Of a stretch of 64,000 bases of DNA, positions 15,765-24,649 are shown piece after piece. The position numbers were made by a program, and so were the translations under genes. The stretch is taken from the NCBI GenBank assembly GCA_944380925.1, contig CALWJD010000001.1, positions 1-64,000 on the forward strand, written 5' to 3'. This DNA comes from UMGS1491 sp944380925. GTDB taxonomy: Bacteria; Bacillota; Clostridia; Oscillospirales; Acutalibacteraceae. The notes under the pieces are model-generated. The model was not told the DNA's origin. It ran no database searches and saw nothing but the letters and a program-made list of their open reading frames with translations. Within the stretch, counting starts at the first letter, position 1; each line of letters begins with the position of its first letter.

Positions 15765-17780
15765 ATGGGCAATTTGGGGAACATTAAGTCTTTTTATTCC
15801 TTCTTAAAAGAAAATCCAAAAATTGCTTTATCGTTAAAATCAGAAATGAAAAAATATGGAGAACCCAATAAAACATTTTTCAAGGAAAAAGTGATTCCGA
15901 TTGCCAAGGAAAATGGATTTAACATAAGTATTCAGGATTTTATAGATTATGAATCCCACCTGCGTTCTTCTTATGAGTTGGACGATATCAAACTTGAAAA
16001 CGTTGCGGGAGGAGTAAGCGATGCTTTCGTAACTAAGTCGATGGCTGTTTTAACACTTTGTGGGGGCCTTTTATTGGGAATAAACAATAATCAATCTTTT
16101 GCCTTGAAATCAAATAATTCTTTACAAAGTCCAACTGTTTCATCTAAAGCTTCAAAGGTAAATACGAAAGCAAATAAAACTGCAACTATTCCAAAAACGC
16201 TTGAAATCACTTACAATAAAATAAAATTGGAAACAATTCCCGGTCTGGAATATAGTATCCAAAAGGAAGACAAAACGGATTTTTCGGTACCTTGTCAAAG
16301 GTCTTTTCAAGATAGCGGTACATTTGAAAATTTGGAAGATTTTTCAACCTACAAAATAACCGTAAGAAACAAAAAAACATCTGAAATAATTACTAAAGAG
16401 CCAATTTTATTAAAAACAAAAATGAGAAAAGAAAGTATAAAAGTAACTACGGTTGCATACAAATATTTATCTTTCAAAATGCCAAAAACTCAAGATTTAA
16501 AGTGCAATTTAATTCCGACCGATAAATCTAAAAGAACTCTATCTAAATCCGGACCAGATTGCAATTTTTTTGACAACCTTGAAGATGATACGGAATATAA
16601 AATCACAGTGCAAGATGCAGAACTTGGTCAAGATGTATTTGATCCCATAACCATTAAAACACCAAAGCATCCGTCTAAAACAGAAATTCTTTCGGTGGGA
16701 AGTAACTCAATCAAAATAAAGCCACTTAACGGATATCGTTATATATTGGTGGAAGAGGATAAAGTAATTTTAAACGCAAGGCGTGGATATGATATTTACG
16801 CAAAAGATGGTGTTTTCAGTGGTCTTAAAAGCAACAAAAGTTATGTTTTGGTCGCAAATTACGCAACCGATGTAGGGGGGTACGGTATACAAATACATTA
16901 TGACCCTATAAAAACCATAAAAACACGTTCCGCCCTAAGCGAGAAACAAAAAAAGAGCTTTGAAAAATTTGAAAACACAAATCCTCAAATAATAAATATA
17001 AAGTCCGTTAAAAGTAATGAGATAGTTTTGGAAGATTTGCCGGCTGAATATAAGTATAGACTTGAAGATTTTGAATTTAATGAGATCACGCAGTCTTCGG
17101 GTACATTTAAAAATCTGAAAAGTTCCGGAGAATACGTTTTGAGTATTATTCCAAGTAACAAAAAACTTTGGGGTGAAAAAGTGGTATGTGCGGGACCAAT
17201 TTTGATAAAAACCAAAGATGATCCAAATCAAAAGCAGAAAAAAGAGAATAAGATGCCAATGTTACTTCTCAGAACTTATAATAATATTATTTTGGAAACT
17301 GTTTCGGGTTACGAATATAGAATTTCCGAAAACACAAAACATTTCTGCGGAGACGGTACGAAAATTGACAATAATTACGATTCCAAGTGGCAAGATTCGG
17401 GAGTTTTTGAAATTAACGGAAAGAAAGATCCTCCTTTTAAAGGGAATGTTACAAAAAATTATAAAGTCGAAGTCAGAAACAAAAAAACAGGGGTGATAGT
17501 TAACGCATTTAGGGTTCCGATAGGTGATGATCTTAAAGAAACTCCGGCATTGTTAGCCTATAACCATAATATGGCTGTTGTTAAAACTGTACCCGGTTAC
17601 AAATACGATCTTTTCAGAGGTACTAATAGATATTGTGCAATAAAATCTCAAAATAACGGTACTTTTAAAAACCTTGACAGTGATGCACAGTATATCATCG
17701 ACGCTTATAAGATGGAAGGAAATAAAAAAGTTTCGGTACGGACATTCGTTTTTTTTACCTTGGCCGAAAATAAAATTTAA
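15765..17780 (+). CDS. Nif11-leader exported protein with six Fn3-like repeats
   Basis: This 671-residue protein starts with a Nif11-type leader (IKSFYSFLKENPKIA, then IPIAKENGFNISIQDF and ELDDIKLENVAGG; the glycine pair is G82-G83). A hydrophobic segment (about 88-105) follows, ending NNQSFALKS like a Sec signal peptide. The rest is six beta repeats of about 80-100 residues, starting near 146, 224, 306, 409, 500 and 590. They share the pattern Y..I.LE..PG.EY.I, then SG.F.NL, then Y.I.VRNK. Nif11 leaders normally guide small modified peptides to peptidase-containing ABC exporters, so use on a large adhesin-like protein is odd. AGGAGG lies before the ATG. It overlaps the 3' end of the convergent ankyrin gene by 4 bases. 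Confidence 0.8.
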   Translation: MGNLGNIKSFYSFLKENPKIALSLKSEMKKYGEPNKTFFKEKVIPIAKENGFNISIQDFIDYESHLRSSYELDDIKLENVAGGVSDAFVTKSMAVLTLCGGLLLGINNNQSFALKSNNSLQSPTVSSKASKVNTKANKTATIPKTLEITYNKIKLETIPGLEYSIQKEDKTDFSVPCQRSFQDSGTFENLEDFSTYKITVRNKKTSEIITKEPILLKTKMRKESIKVTTVAYKYLSFKMPKTQDLKCNLIPTDKSKRTLSKSGPDCNFFDNLEDDTEYKITVQDAELGQDVFDPITIKTPKHPSKTEILSVGSNSIKIKPLNGYRYILVEEDKVILNARRGYDIYAKDGVFSGLKSNKSYVLVANYATDVGGYGIQIHYDPIKTIKTRSALSEKQKKSFEKFENTNPQIINIKSVKSNEIVLEDLPAEYKYRLEDFEFNEITQSSGTFKNLKSSGEYVLSIIPSNKKLWGEKVVCAGPILIKTKDDPNQKQKKENKMPMLLLRTYNNIILETVSGYEYRISENTKHFCGDGTKIDNNYDSKWQDSGVFEINGKKDPPFKGNVTKNYKVEVRNKKTGVIVNAFRVPIGDDLKETPALLAYNHNMAVVKTVPGYKYDLFRGTNRYCAIKSQNNGTFKNLDSDAQYIIDAYKMEGNKKVSVRTFVFFTLAENKI

Positions 17781-20629
17781 CATGTTTTCTTTTTATAATA
17801 TTTTAAAGCATTTATGACGTCATCATGTTTTGCATAATCAATTGCTTTTTTACCCTCGTCATTTGTTGCTTCTGCATTTGCGTTATAATATGCGAGTAAT
17901 CTTACCATGTCTGCTGAATGGCCTGCATTTGCCCTCACCGCTCTGATAAGGGCGGTATTATTTTTGCCATCTCTTATTTCCACGTTTGCTCCCGCACTAA
18001 GTAGCGCGCGAGCAGGATTTGTATATCCCTTATCCATCGCAAGGAGCAGAGCTGTGTTTCCTTCGTTATCTTTAATCTCCAAGTTTGGATTATGCTTTAA
18101 AAGGTATTCCAATTTTTCTGTTTTGCATTCCTTTGTGGCTTTCATGAGTGCAGTATAACCATGATTATCTTTTGCATTTATATCCGCTCCGCTTGAAATT
18201 AGTAATTTAATTAATTTTTCAGAACTATTAGTTTTCATAAGAGCGGTTTCGCCTTTATTATCTTTTTTGTTGACATCGGCACCAAAAGCTAAAAGCAATC
18301 TTATAATTTTATCTGCATGTTCATTACCTTTTGTGATAGCCATCATTAGAGGTGTGCAACCATCCTCGTTTTTTACGTTGACGTCCGCACCCGATCTTAT
18401 TGCAAATTTTACTAATTCAATATCATCGCTCCAAATTTTTTCTTTTTTAATTGAATCATCTTTAATATTCAAAAACATAAATTTTTTAATGTTGTTTAAT
18501 AAATGTGTAGTAAGCGGGTTATATACTTTTGGATGATCTTTTAAGTTTAATAATGCATTATTGATAACGCTGTCGTTTGCGCCTTTTTTTACCAAAAGTC
18601 TTATAGGATCCATAATACGTCGATTTGTTGTATTTTGAGTCATAATTGTATAGTCAAGCGGTGTATTTCCTTTTTTGTCTTTCATATTGACGTCGGCTCC
18701 GCTATCCAAAACCAATTTGAATACTTCAACGGTATCGGGAGTTTCATAATTATATTTACAAGTGGCAATTATGGCTGCGTTTTTACCTTCATTATCCGTT
18801 TCATTAATATCTGCTTTTAATTCAACCAGTTTTCTCAAAGTTCCTAAATCGCTGTTGGCAACGGCACTCAAAACAGCTGTTTGCCCTTTATTATTTTTCA
18901 AATTCAAATCTTTTGTTTTTTCACAAAGTATTTCGGCGAGTTCGGGAACATGATTATTTATGGCATAAATTAAAGGATTATCACCATCTTTATTCAAGGT
19001 GTTAACACAAATATTTTTTTCTGCCAAAATTTTAAAAATATTTAGGTGCCTGTTTTTGGCATCAAGATCGTGAAAATTGGGATGAGATATACTGTTTTTA
19101 TAATTATCAATACATTTAAAGAGAATATTATTTTTTAATAGATTTACGTCCGCGCCGTTTTCCAAAAGCTTTTTAACCGCATAATCATCTCCTACATTGA
19201 CCGCTGCTTCTATTGGGGTTGATTCATTTTCATCCGAAGAAACGCAGTTTACATCTATACCTTTTTCAATTAGGTAATCTAAGACTTGCTTATGATTTTT
19301 TATTTTTGGGGTATTAAGGTAGTATAAAAGATTTTTTCCACCTGCATATCTTTCATTAATTCCCAATCCGTTTTCAAGAAGAATCACCACCTTTTCAAGT
19401 GAATTGGACATGGCATTACGAATGGGGGAACCTCCGTATTTGGATTCCGCGTGTACATCTGCACCATTTTTTACCAGAAATTCAAAGATATCTTCTCCGC
19501 CTCTTTGAGAAGCTACTCTACTGAGCAAAGTTTCCCCAAGTGCGTCTTTTTCGTTAATATCTGCGGAACATTCCACCAAAGCCTTTATATTTTCTATAAG
19601 ATCATTTTTTAATGCTAAACTTAAAGCTGTTTCTTGATTCGAATTTTTATAATTCACATTTGCACCATTTTGTGCTAAAAACTTAATCATATCTTTACCG
19701 TTTGGATCCGTGGCCGCAAACATAATAGGAGTTCTGGATGCCGTACCCCGCACGTTTACGTCTGCGCCTTTTTGAATAAGTATTTTTACGGCATATTGGT
19801 TTTTGCTTTCAACTGCCATTGTTAGCGCAGAATAATTGCCCGCTTCTCCTGTAATGTTTACATCGGCGCCTTTTTCTATGAGCAAATCAAAAGAGTTTTT
19901 CATTTTTGGTTCTTTGCAAACTTCTATAAGAGCTGTTCCGATTCTATCTTTTTTATTTATATCCGCACCCTTTTCTATAAGTTTTTTGATATTGGTTTCC
20001 GAACGATTTTTGGCGGCCAAAATCAGCGGTGTTCTATAAAAATTTTCGTAATTGATGGCATTGGGATTTGCACCTTTTTCCAGAAGAAAATCCACAAAAC
20101 TTTCTGAATTACTGACCGAACATGCCGCTATAAGAGCCGTGTTACCTCTTGCATCTTTGGTGTTTATATCAGCACCCTCGTTTAAAAGTTTCTTGCAAGT
20201 TTCAAAATCTTTATCGGCGATGGCCTTGGCAAGCTTTTTGTTAAGTAGTTCTCGGTTACCTTCCTTAACTTGAGCGGTTGCGCCGGTAACCGGACTTACG
20301 GCACTTGCCGATGAATTAAAAAACAGACTATTTCCCCCCAATGCGCCAAGGGCTACAAGGGCCATAATTGCCGAAGCTTTAAATTTATCAAAATTTAATA
20401 CCCCGCCGGCCACCATTTCAAGTTCTTTATCGTCCATTTCGCAATTTTGTTGTTTGTTTTCTTTTAAAATAAAATCTTTAATGCTTTTATCTACTTCGCT
20501 TATATTCATACTGGGATCAATCTTCCTGCAAAATTCATAAAACTCTTCTAAATTTTTTATTTTTTTAAATTTTTCAATAAGTTTTTTATCATTGCAAATT
20601 TTTAATAACATGTTTTTTATAGGATCCAT
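17777..20629 (-). CDS. Nif11-leader exported ankyrin-repeat protein
   Basis: This 950-residue protein has an N-terminal leader domain (IKNMLLKICNDKKLIEKFKK, then LEEFYEFCRKIDPSMNIS) ending MDDKELEMVAGG (G75-G76). A hydrophobic segment (about 83-100) and NSSASAVSP, a signal-peptidase-like site, follow. From about 125 to the end run some twenty-five ankyrin repeats (GADINTKDARGNTALIAAC and close variants). The start at 20629 is set by AGGAGG 8 bases upstream; the open frame extends 7 codons further. Ankyrin arrays bind proteins, and exported ones are often aimed at host or competitor proteins. That target is unknown. It pairs convergently with the Fn3-repeat gene, which has the same bipartite N-terminus. 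Confidence 0.83.
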   Translation of the reverse strand: MDPIKNMLLKICNDKKLIEKFKKIKNLEEFYEFCRKIDPSMNISEVDKSIKDFILKENKQQNCEMDDKELEMVAGGVLNFDKFKASAIMALVALGALGGNSLFFNSSASAVSPVTGATAQVKEGNRELLNKKLAKAIADKDFETCKKLLNEGADINTKDARGNTALIAACSVSNSESFVDFLLEKGANPNAINYENFYRTPLILAAKNRSETNIKKLIEKGADINKKDRIGTALIEVCKEPKMKNSFDLLIEKGADVNITGEAGNYSALTMAVESKNQYAVKILIQKGADVNVRGTASRTPIMFAATDPNGKDMIKFLAQNGANVNYKNSNQETALSLALKNDLIENIKALVECSADINEKDALGETLLSRVASQRGGEDIFEFLVKNGADVHAESKYGGSPIRNAMSNSLEKVVILLENGLGINERYAGGKNLLYYLNTPKIKNHKQVLDYLIEKGIDVNCVSSDENESTPIEAAVNVGDDYAVKKLLENGADVNLLKNNILFKCIDNYKNSISHPNFHDLDAKNRHLNIFKILAEKNICVNTLNKDGDNPLIYAINNHVPELAEILCEKTKDLNLKNNKGQTAVLSAVANSDLGTLRKLVELKADINETDNEGKNAAIIATCKYNYETPDTVEVFKLVLDSGADVNMKDKKGNTPLDYTIMTQNTTNRRIMDPIRLLVKKGANDSVINNALLNLKDHPKVYNPLTTHLLNNIKKFMFLNIKDDSIKKEKIWSDDIELVKFAIRSGADVNVKNEDGCTPLMMAITKGNEHADKIIRLLLAFGADVNKKDNKGETALMKTNSSEKLIKLLISSGADINAKDNHGYTALMKATKECKTEKLEYLLKHNPNLEIKDNEGNTALLLAMDKGYTNPARALLSAGANVEIRDGKNNTALIRAVRANAGHSADMVRLLAYYNANAEATNDEGKKAIDYAKHDDVINALKYYKKKTC

Positions 20630-20719
20630 TGAAATACCTCCTCTGCACATTTTTATTGTATACTAACATATTTTAATTAAAAAGTCGAATAAATTACAAA
20701 AAACAAAAAGTTTTTGTTA

Positions 20720-20757
20720 GCGAAAAAACCAAATACCGTAGCGAGATATCGCCACGG
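20720..20757 (-). terminator. Hairpin terminator
   Basis: On the minus strand CCGTGGCGA-tatc-TCGCTACGG forms an eight-pair stem with one mismatch, followed by TATTTGGTTTTTTC. It ends the four-gene operon 20786-22646. Confidence 0.6.
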
Positions 20758-20785
20758 ATTACTATAGAAGGTAAGAATTTAGCAA

Positions 20786-21070
20786 TTACAAAGTACTTGT
20801 GCAAACATGGTGGAAGAATTTAAATAGATATGGTAATTTAGCGCATTTAAACATTATCATTCCTCCAAACATATTGGAACAACCTCTCCTTAAATATCTG
20901 AAATGCCAAACATCAGATTGCGAATCGTATGAAATCCGTTTCTCATATGAACTATAATCGTAATGTCCCCATTTTTTATATATTGCGGTTTGTGCTACAT
21001 TCAAAGCTTCATCACGAGTATTAACAGGCTTTAAAGGCTGACAAAACAAACTGAGTAACCACTCTAACAT
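20786..21070 (-). CDS. Small protein with NTF2-like immunity pattern
   Basis: This 94-residue protein has a hydrophobic start (MLEWLLSLFCQPL). It then has NTRDEALNVAQTAIYKKWG and SQSDVWHFRYLRRG, followed by a GG turn. That is the pattern of small NTF2-fold immunity proteins (EAL...A...YG...W.V...G...GG). The last 20 residues depart from the pattern (LFKFFHHVCTSTL), so the C-terminus may be degraded or frame-altered. AGAGGAG precedes the ATG. It is the last gene of the operon. No toxin gene is adjacent. Confidence 0.55.
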   Translation of the reverse strand: MLEWLLSLFCQPLKPVNTRDEALNVAQTAIYKKWGHYDYSSYEKRISYDSQSDVWHFRYLRRGCSNMFGGMIMFKCAKLPYLFKFFHHVCTSTL

Positions 21071-21085
21071 AAACGTTTTCTCCTC

Positions 21086-21511
21086 TTATTTTTTCTCAAA
21101 CTTAAAAACTTCAATCTCTTTTTGACCTATAAATTTATTCATTACAAATTTTCCGTCTCTAAATCCCCACGTTTGTTTAAACATATACTGACCCGGTGCT
21201 ATTTTTAAATTGTTTTTCCGCATAAAATCAATAAGTTCTTTGACATGAGCTCTATATAACCCAAACACATCGCCTTTCGCTACCTCGTCCTCGATATCAA
21301 CTCCATGCATCTCCGATTCATGTTGATAAAATTCTCTGATTAAGCCTCTGTCTTCATAATCTAAAACCTTTTCTATGTAATCGGCATCAACCACTTGACC
21401 TTGTTCTACCCTATAATATAAGTCCTTGCCGATTTTAGGTAGCAGATGAATTCCGCCTCCAAAAAAGTGAACCAATGTTACTAAACAAATTAATGCCAAA
21501 ACAATTTTCAT
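21086..21511 (-). CDS. Membrane-anchored or secreted hypothetical protein
   Basis: This 141-residue protein has an N-terminal signal or anchor (KIVLALICLVTLVHFFGGGI). The extracytoplasmic part has an acidic helical region (YIEKVLDYEDRGLIREFYQH). A C-terminal segment follows (ELIDFMRKNNLKIAPGQYMF, then WGFRDGKFVMNKFIG). AAGGAGAG lies 7 bases before the ATG at 21511; a GTG two codons earlier is less well spaced. The family is unknown to me, and the operon suggests a shared role with the two immunity-like proteins. Confidence 0.6.
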   Translation of the reverse strand: MKIVLALICLVTLVHFFGGGIHLLPKIGKDLYYRVEQGQVVDADYIEKVLDYEDRGLIREFYQHESEMHGVDIEDEVAKGDVFGLYRAHVKELIDFMRKNNLKIAPGQYMFKQTWGFRDGKFVMNKFIGQKEIEVFKFEKK

Positions 21512-21532
21512 AACCACTCTCTCCTTTGTAAA

Positions 21533-22297
21533 CTATACTAATCTGCGTGATAAATCCTCATTGCCTCTCAAATCCACTGAAATCACATCTCCGTTTGCCC
21601 CCAGCAATATTCTCTCGGCATGAGCTTCACTTATAGCATATTTTGATATAGGTTCAATTTGATAAACTATTTTAATAGGGTCGTATGAGACCGTAACGGG
21701 TTTATTGCAAAACGGGTCTTTATCTTCGAACGCAGATTTCAAAATTCTCAAAGCTTTTTCCAAAGCTTCTTCGGGGTTACAAATCGGCTCTTTATAACCA
21801 TGTGCAAAATTCCACTCTTTGCGGCATTCTTCAACTATTTTTTCAAATTCCTCATTATCTGTCGGCCAACTATAACAATATTTAAAATCAGGGTCATCTG
21901 CAGTCATGGGTATAAACTGCTCTGGAGTCCTTATATTTGCTAACTCTCTTAACATATTATGTACATCTAACTGACGCTCTGTTTCTTGCGGAATTAAGTT
22001 TTCAAACTTTGGATCATGTTCTACTTTTTTGTATGCCATAAAACGCCAAGGGCCAAACAAATTATCGTCATATTTACCACACTTAGTATAATTAAACGTT
22101 TTATAGACTATTCTGGACATATCATGAGTGGCATAACGCTTTTCGCTGCTACTCACAGAGTATGAACATTGCTTACCCGTGCCACCATTTCGCATCGTGG
22201 AAGCTCCTCCGCCTGCTAGGACCTTATTGCCACCACTTGTCAACATTAAAGGCACTACTGCTAAAATCATTATCTTTTTTAAACTTTTAAAATTCAT
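21533..22297 (-). CDS. Secreted protein with C-terminal NTF2/PepSY-like module
   Basis: This 254-residue protein has a clear signal peptide (KKIMILAVVPLMLTSGGNKVLAGG). A Ser/Gly-rich linker and a central domain with paired cysteines (KCGKYDD, FKYCYSWP, EECRKEW) follow. The end reads EEALEKALRILKSAF, IKIVYQIEPISKY and ILLGANGDVISVDLRG, which resembles the final module of small NTF2-fold or PepSY-like domains and its two neighbours. A weak AGGAT site precedes the ATG. It is probably exported and cysteine-bridged. I do not recognise the central domain. Confidence 0.6.
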   Translation of the reverse strand: MNFKSLKKIMILAVVPLMLTSGGNKVLAGGGASTMRNGGTGKQCSYSVSSSEKRYATHDMSRIVYKTFNYTKCGKYDDNLFGPWRFMAYKKVEHDPKFENLIPQETERQLDVHNMLRELANIRTPEQFIPMTADDPDFKYCYSWPTDNEEFEKIVEECRKEWNFAHGYKEPICNPEEALEKALRILKSAFEDKDPFCNKPVTVSYDPIKIVYQIEPISKYAISEAHAERILLGANGDVISVDLRGNEDLSRRLV

Positions 22298-22325
22298 TTT
22301 TTATCCTACAACCTTATCATTTAAA

Positions 22326-22646
22326 CTATCTTTGCAAACCTACAAACAATAACTTGCCATCAGACTTTCTTATGTGTATTTCAGGCCCTCCGCCACCTAA
22401 AACATTACTACCGGGCAACTCGTACGATACAACCCAGCGGTTGCTATCACTAAGATAATGATCATATACCACAGGTGAATAATTTGCGTAGTTTACACTG
22501 GGAAATACTCCATGAGCCACCCTGTCATCTACTAATAATACACTCTGTGCGCTACCTATAGGTCCTGACGTACCAAACAATGTATTTATCCGAGACAATC
22601 TATGATCATCTTTCAACCTCAAAACGGACTGCAAAAATCGTTTCAT
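22326..22646 (-). CDS. NTF2-fold immunity-like protein
   Basis: This 106-residue protein ends with RWVVSYELPGSN, LGGGGPEIHIRKSDGKLLFV, a close fit to small NTF2-fold immunity proteins (W.V...LP....GG.P.I.I.K.DG..L.V). Such proteins protect against contact-dependent or polymorphic toxins. No toxin, T7SS or RHS gene is next to it, so it may be an orphan immunity gene or the fold may serve another use. CGAGGA lies before the ATG at 22646; the frame is open 5 codons further. It is the first gene of the operon, behind a consensus promoter. Confidence 0.6.
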   Translation of the reverse strand: MKRFLQSVLRLKDDHRLSRINTLFGTSGPIGSAQSVLLVDDRVAHGVFPSVNYANYSPVVYDHYLSDSNRWVVSYELPGSNVLGGGGPEIHIRKSDGKLLFVGLQR

Positions 22647-22686
22647 AATTTTTCCTCGCAAAAAGTATTATTAATTATATGTTAAC

Positions 22687-22715
22687 ATTATATCATATAT
22701 TCTTAACATTTTCAA
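22687..22715 (-). promoter_or_regulatory. Sigma-A promoter with flanking inverted repeat
   Basis: TTGAAA (22710-22715) and TATAAT (22687-22692) are exactly 17 bases apart, reading left into the immunity-like operon. TGTTAA and TTAACA half-sites sit either side of the -10 region and could form an operator. Confidence 0.65.
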
Positions 22716-22942
22716 TATTTACCTCTAAAACGGGAAATAGCGGCCATCAAACCGCTACGTTAAACAAAACTATATTTTTGTAAGTACATGAAACCTTCCA
22801 AATGATGCCACGTACGAACTTGAGCGTTTTTTCGAATATATTCGTAAAAAATATGGGATTTGATAATAAATTTAGAAATTGGGTTTTATACTTAAATACT
22901 GCTTTTGTCGATTCAAGTCATATCTTATACCTAAAACATAAG

Positions 22943-22975
22943 AATTTGCACCCCCTGTTACAAAGGGTGCAAATT
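22943..22975. repeat. Perfect inverted repeat
   Basis: AATTTGCACCC and GGGTGCAAATT (11 bp) flank an 11-base centre. It lies in the 400-base gap 22647-23064 downstream of tRNA-Leu, which otherwise holds no gene. It has no T-run and could be an operator or a second, weak terminator. Confidence 0.5.
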
Positions 22976-22986
22976 AAAAGTAAAAA

Positions 22987-23028
22987 GTGTAACGATTACT
23001 CCGTGAAATTTAAGAGTAATCGTTACAC
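22987..23028 (-). terminator. Terminator of tRNA-Leu
   Basis: A perfect 15-bp stem (GTGTAACGATTACTC with GAGTAATCGTTACAC) and 12-base loop are followed on the minus strand by TTTTTACTTTT. It lies 36 bases past the tRNA 3' end. Confidence 0.7.
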
Positions 23029-23064
23029 AAAAAGTTACATTGTATCTAAATTAGGCTTTTGGTA

Positions 23065-23149
23065 TGGTACGGGTGACAGGACTCGAACCTGCACAGCTTT
23101 TACTACTAGGACCTAAACCTAGCGCGTCTACCAATTCCGCCACACCCGC
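23065..23149 (-). tRNA. tRNA-Leu (anticodon UAG)
   Basis: The 85-base gene has acceptor GCGGGTG pairing with CACCCGT (last pair G-U), the D-loop GGTAGACGC, and anticodon stem CTAGG/CCTAG with TAG centred in the loop. A long variable arm (TAGTAAAAGCT) is typical of tRNA-Leu. GGTTCGAGTCC forms the T-loop, and CCA is encoded. Confidence 0.95.
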
Positions 23150-23243
23150 ATAAAATTTTAATAAATATTCACATCCGCTTCAAATATTTATAAAGCAATA
23201 TAAGCAATTAAGACAATATGCATAACAAAAACATGCAGCTAAA

Positions 23244-23483
23244 CTAAGTTTTGACATCATCTTCATGTTTAGATTTTTTAAAAAATTCCTCTTGTTGTTT
23301 TTTGAGGCACTCAGGGCACAAAGGTCCGGTAACCCAATTCGGCATAGCTTGCTCACCATAACCATACTCACGCATATCCCACTTTTTACCGCACTTGGTA
23401 CAAGTATTATAAAACTCACTATCGACCTCAGCGCCACCGGCGACTTGTTTCGTTTGAAAACCGCTTAATTTTTGGTCACTCAC
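23244..23483 (-). CDS. Double-glycine-leader zinc-ribbon peptide
   Basis: This 79-residue protein opens MSDQKLSGFQTKQVAGG, a short bacteriocin-type leader with the same VAGG end as the two large repeat proteins. After the glycines comes a zinc-ribbon-like pattern, CTKCGKKWDM then CPECLKKQ, with an aromatic middle (EYGYGEQAMPNW) and a charged tail. Small Cys-pair proteins with VAGG leaders recur in gut Clostridia, and their role is unknown. The start is GTG with GGAGGG 7 bases upstream. No exporter or maturase gene is adjacent. A leaderless cytosolic zinc-ribbon is the alternative reading. Confidence 0.75.
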   Translation of the reverse strand: MSDQKLSGFQTKQVAGGAEVDSEFYNTCTKCGKKWDMREYGYGEQAMPNWVTGPLCPECLKKQQEEFFKKSKHEDDVKT

Positions 23484-23637
23484 ATCAAATCCCTCCTATT
23501 TTAATACTTAACCGAATAGATATTACCACATAATCCGCAAAAAAACAATATGATTTTTTAAATTTGACTGTAAAAAACAAAAATAATGTGTTACAATTAT
23601 TATTAAATGATTTATATACAGTCAAGGAGATGATCGC

Positions 23638-24564
23638 ATGATAAATTATTATAAAACAATAGATGGAAAAATAACTAGAATAAACAATTATGAAAAAAAT
23701 TGTTGGATTAGGTGCGTTGCTCCTACTGAAGATGAGATAAGTTACCTTATATCAAACTACAAAATACAGCCCGAATTTGTGCGATCTTCACTAGACGAAG
23801 AAGAATCTTCACACATTGACCACGAAGAAGATACAACACTAATAGTAATTGATAGTCCGATAGTTAACAGGTCCGGAAAAAATCTTACTTACTACACAAA
23901 CCCTTTAAGTATGATATTAACGCCGGATAACCTTATAACCATATCAGTTAAAGAAAATTCGGTTATGGAGGAATTCGCAGAAGGCCTTTTAAAACATTCA
24001 TACACTCAGCAACAGCACCATTTGGCACTTCAAATAATGCTCCGAATGGCTGGAAAATATCTTAAATATTTGAATCAAATCAATAAGATAACACAGCACG
24101 TCGAAGATGAACTCAAAAAATCTATGCAAAATAAGGAACTTATACAATTTTTGGAAATTGAAAAATCATTAGTTTACTTTTCAGCTTCACTTAAATCCAT
24201 AACCATAATGCTTGGAAAAATTTCGAGAAGCAAAATGATAAAACTAAACGAAGAAGAGTCGGAGCTTCTTGAAGACGTTATGATTGAGTTCAAACAGGCT
24301 TTGGAAATGTCTGAAATATACCTTAACATTTTATCCGGATCAATGGATGCTTTTTCATCCATAATTTCAAATAATCTTAACTCCGTGATGAAAATACTTG
24401 CCTCAATAACACTTATTCTTTCTATGCCGACTATTATTTCGGGAATATACGGTATGAACAACACCAACATACCAACCATGGAATATTGGTGGGTACCGTT
24501 TGTATTAATGGCTGTTTCTATGTTTGTAACATGGGCTTTTCTTAAAAAAAAGAATATGATTTAA
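23638..24564 (+). CDS. corA: CorA-family magnesium/divalent cation transporter
   Basis: This 308-residue protein has an acidic cytosolic N-terminal domain and long helices. Two C-terminal membrane helices follow, with the signature YGMN at about 271-274 (IISGIYGMNNTNIPTMEYWW). The loop keeps acidic and aromatic residues near the pore mouth as expected. It works as a pentamer for Mg2+ (or Co2+/Ni2+) uptake. AAGGAGATG lies before the ATG. It is monocistronic and followed 85 bases later by the phosphatase gene. Confidence 0.95.
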   Translation: MINYYKTIDGKITRINNYEKNCWIRCVAPTEDEISYLISNYKIQPEFVRSSLDEEESSHIDHEEDTTLIVIDSPIVNRSGKNLTYYTNPLSMILTPDNLITISVKENSVMEEFAEGLLKHSYTQQQHHLALQIMLRMAGKYLKYLNQINKITQHVEDELKKSMQNKELIQFLEIEKSLVYFSASLKSITIMLGKISRSKMIKLNEEESELLEDVMIEFKQALEMSEIYLNILSGSMDAFSSIISNNLNSVMKILASITLILSMPTIISGIYGMNNTNIPTMEYWWVPFVLMAVSMFVTWAFLKKKNMI

Positions 24565-24649
24565 ATTATTTAACAAAATTATACTAACTTGCTTCATTTT
24601 ATGATATAATTTCCTCAAATATCTTTATGGAATTTGGGGTGACTGTTTT

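Noticed and set aside
20683..20689. Spo0A-box-like AGTCGAA before the ankyrin gene
   Set aside because: It matches six of seven bases, which is expected by chance many times in 64 kb.
22802..23116. 104-residue plus-strand reading frame ending GDRTRTCTAF
   Set aside because: Its 3' end is the antisense of tRNA-Leu, which commonly yields such false frames; there is no ribosome-binding site.
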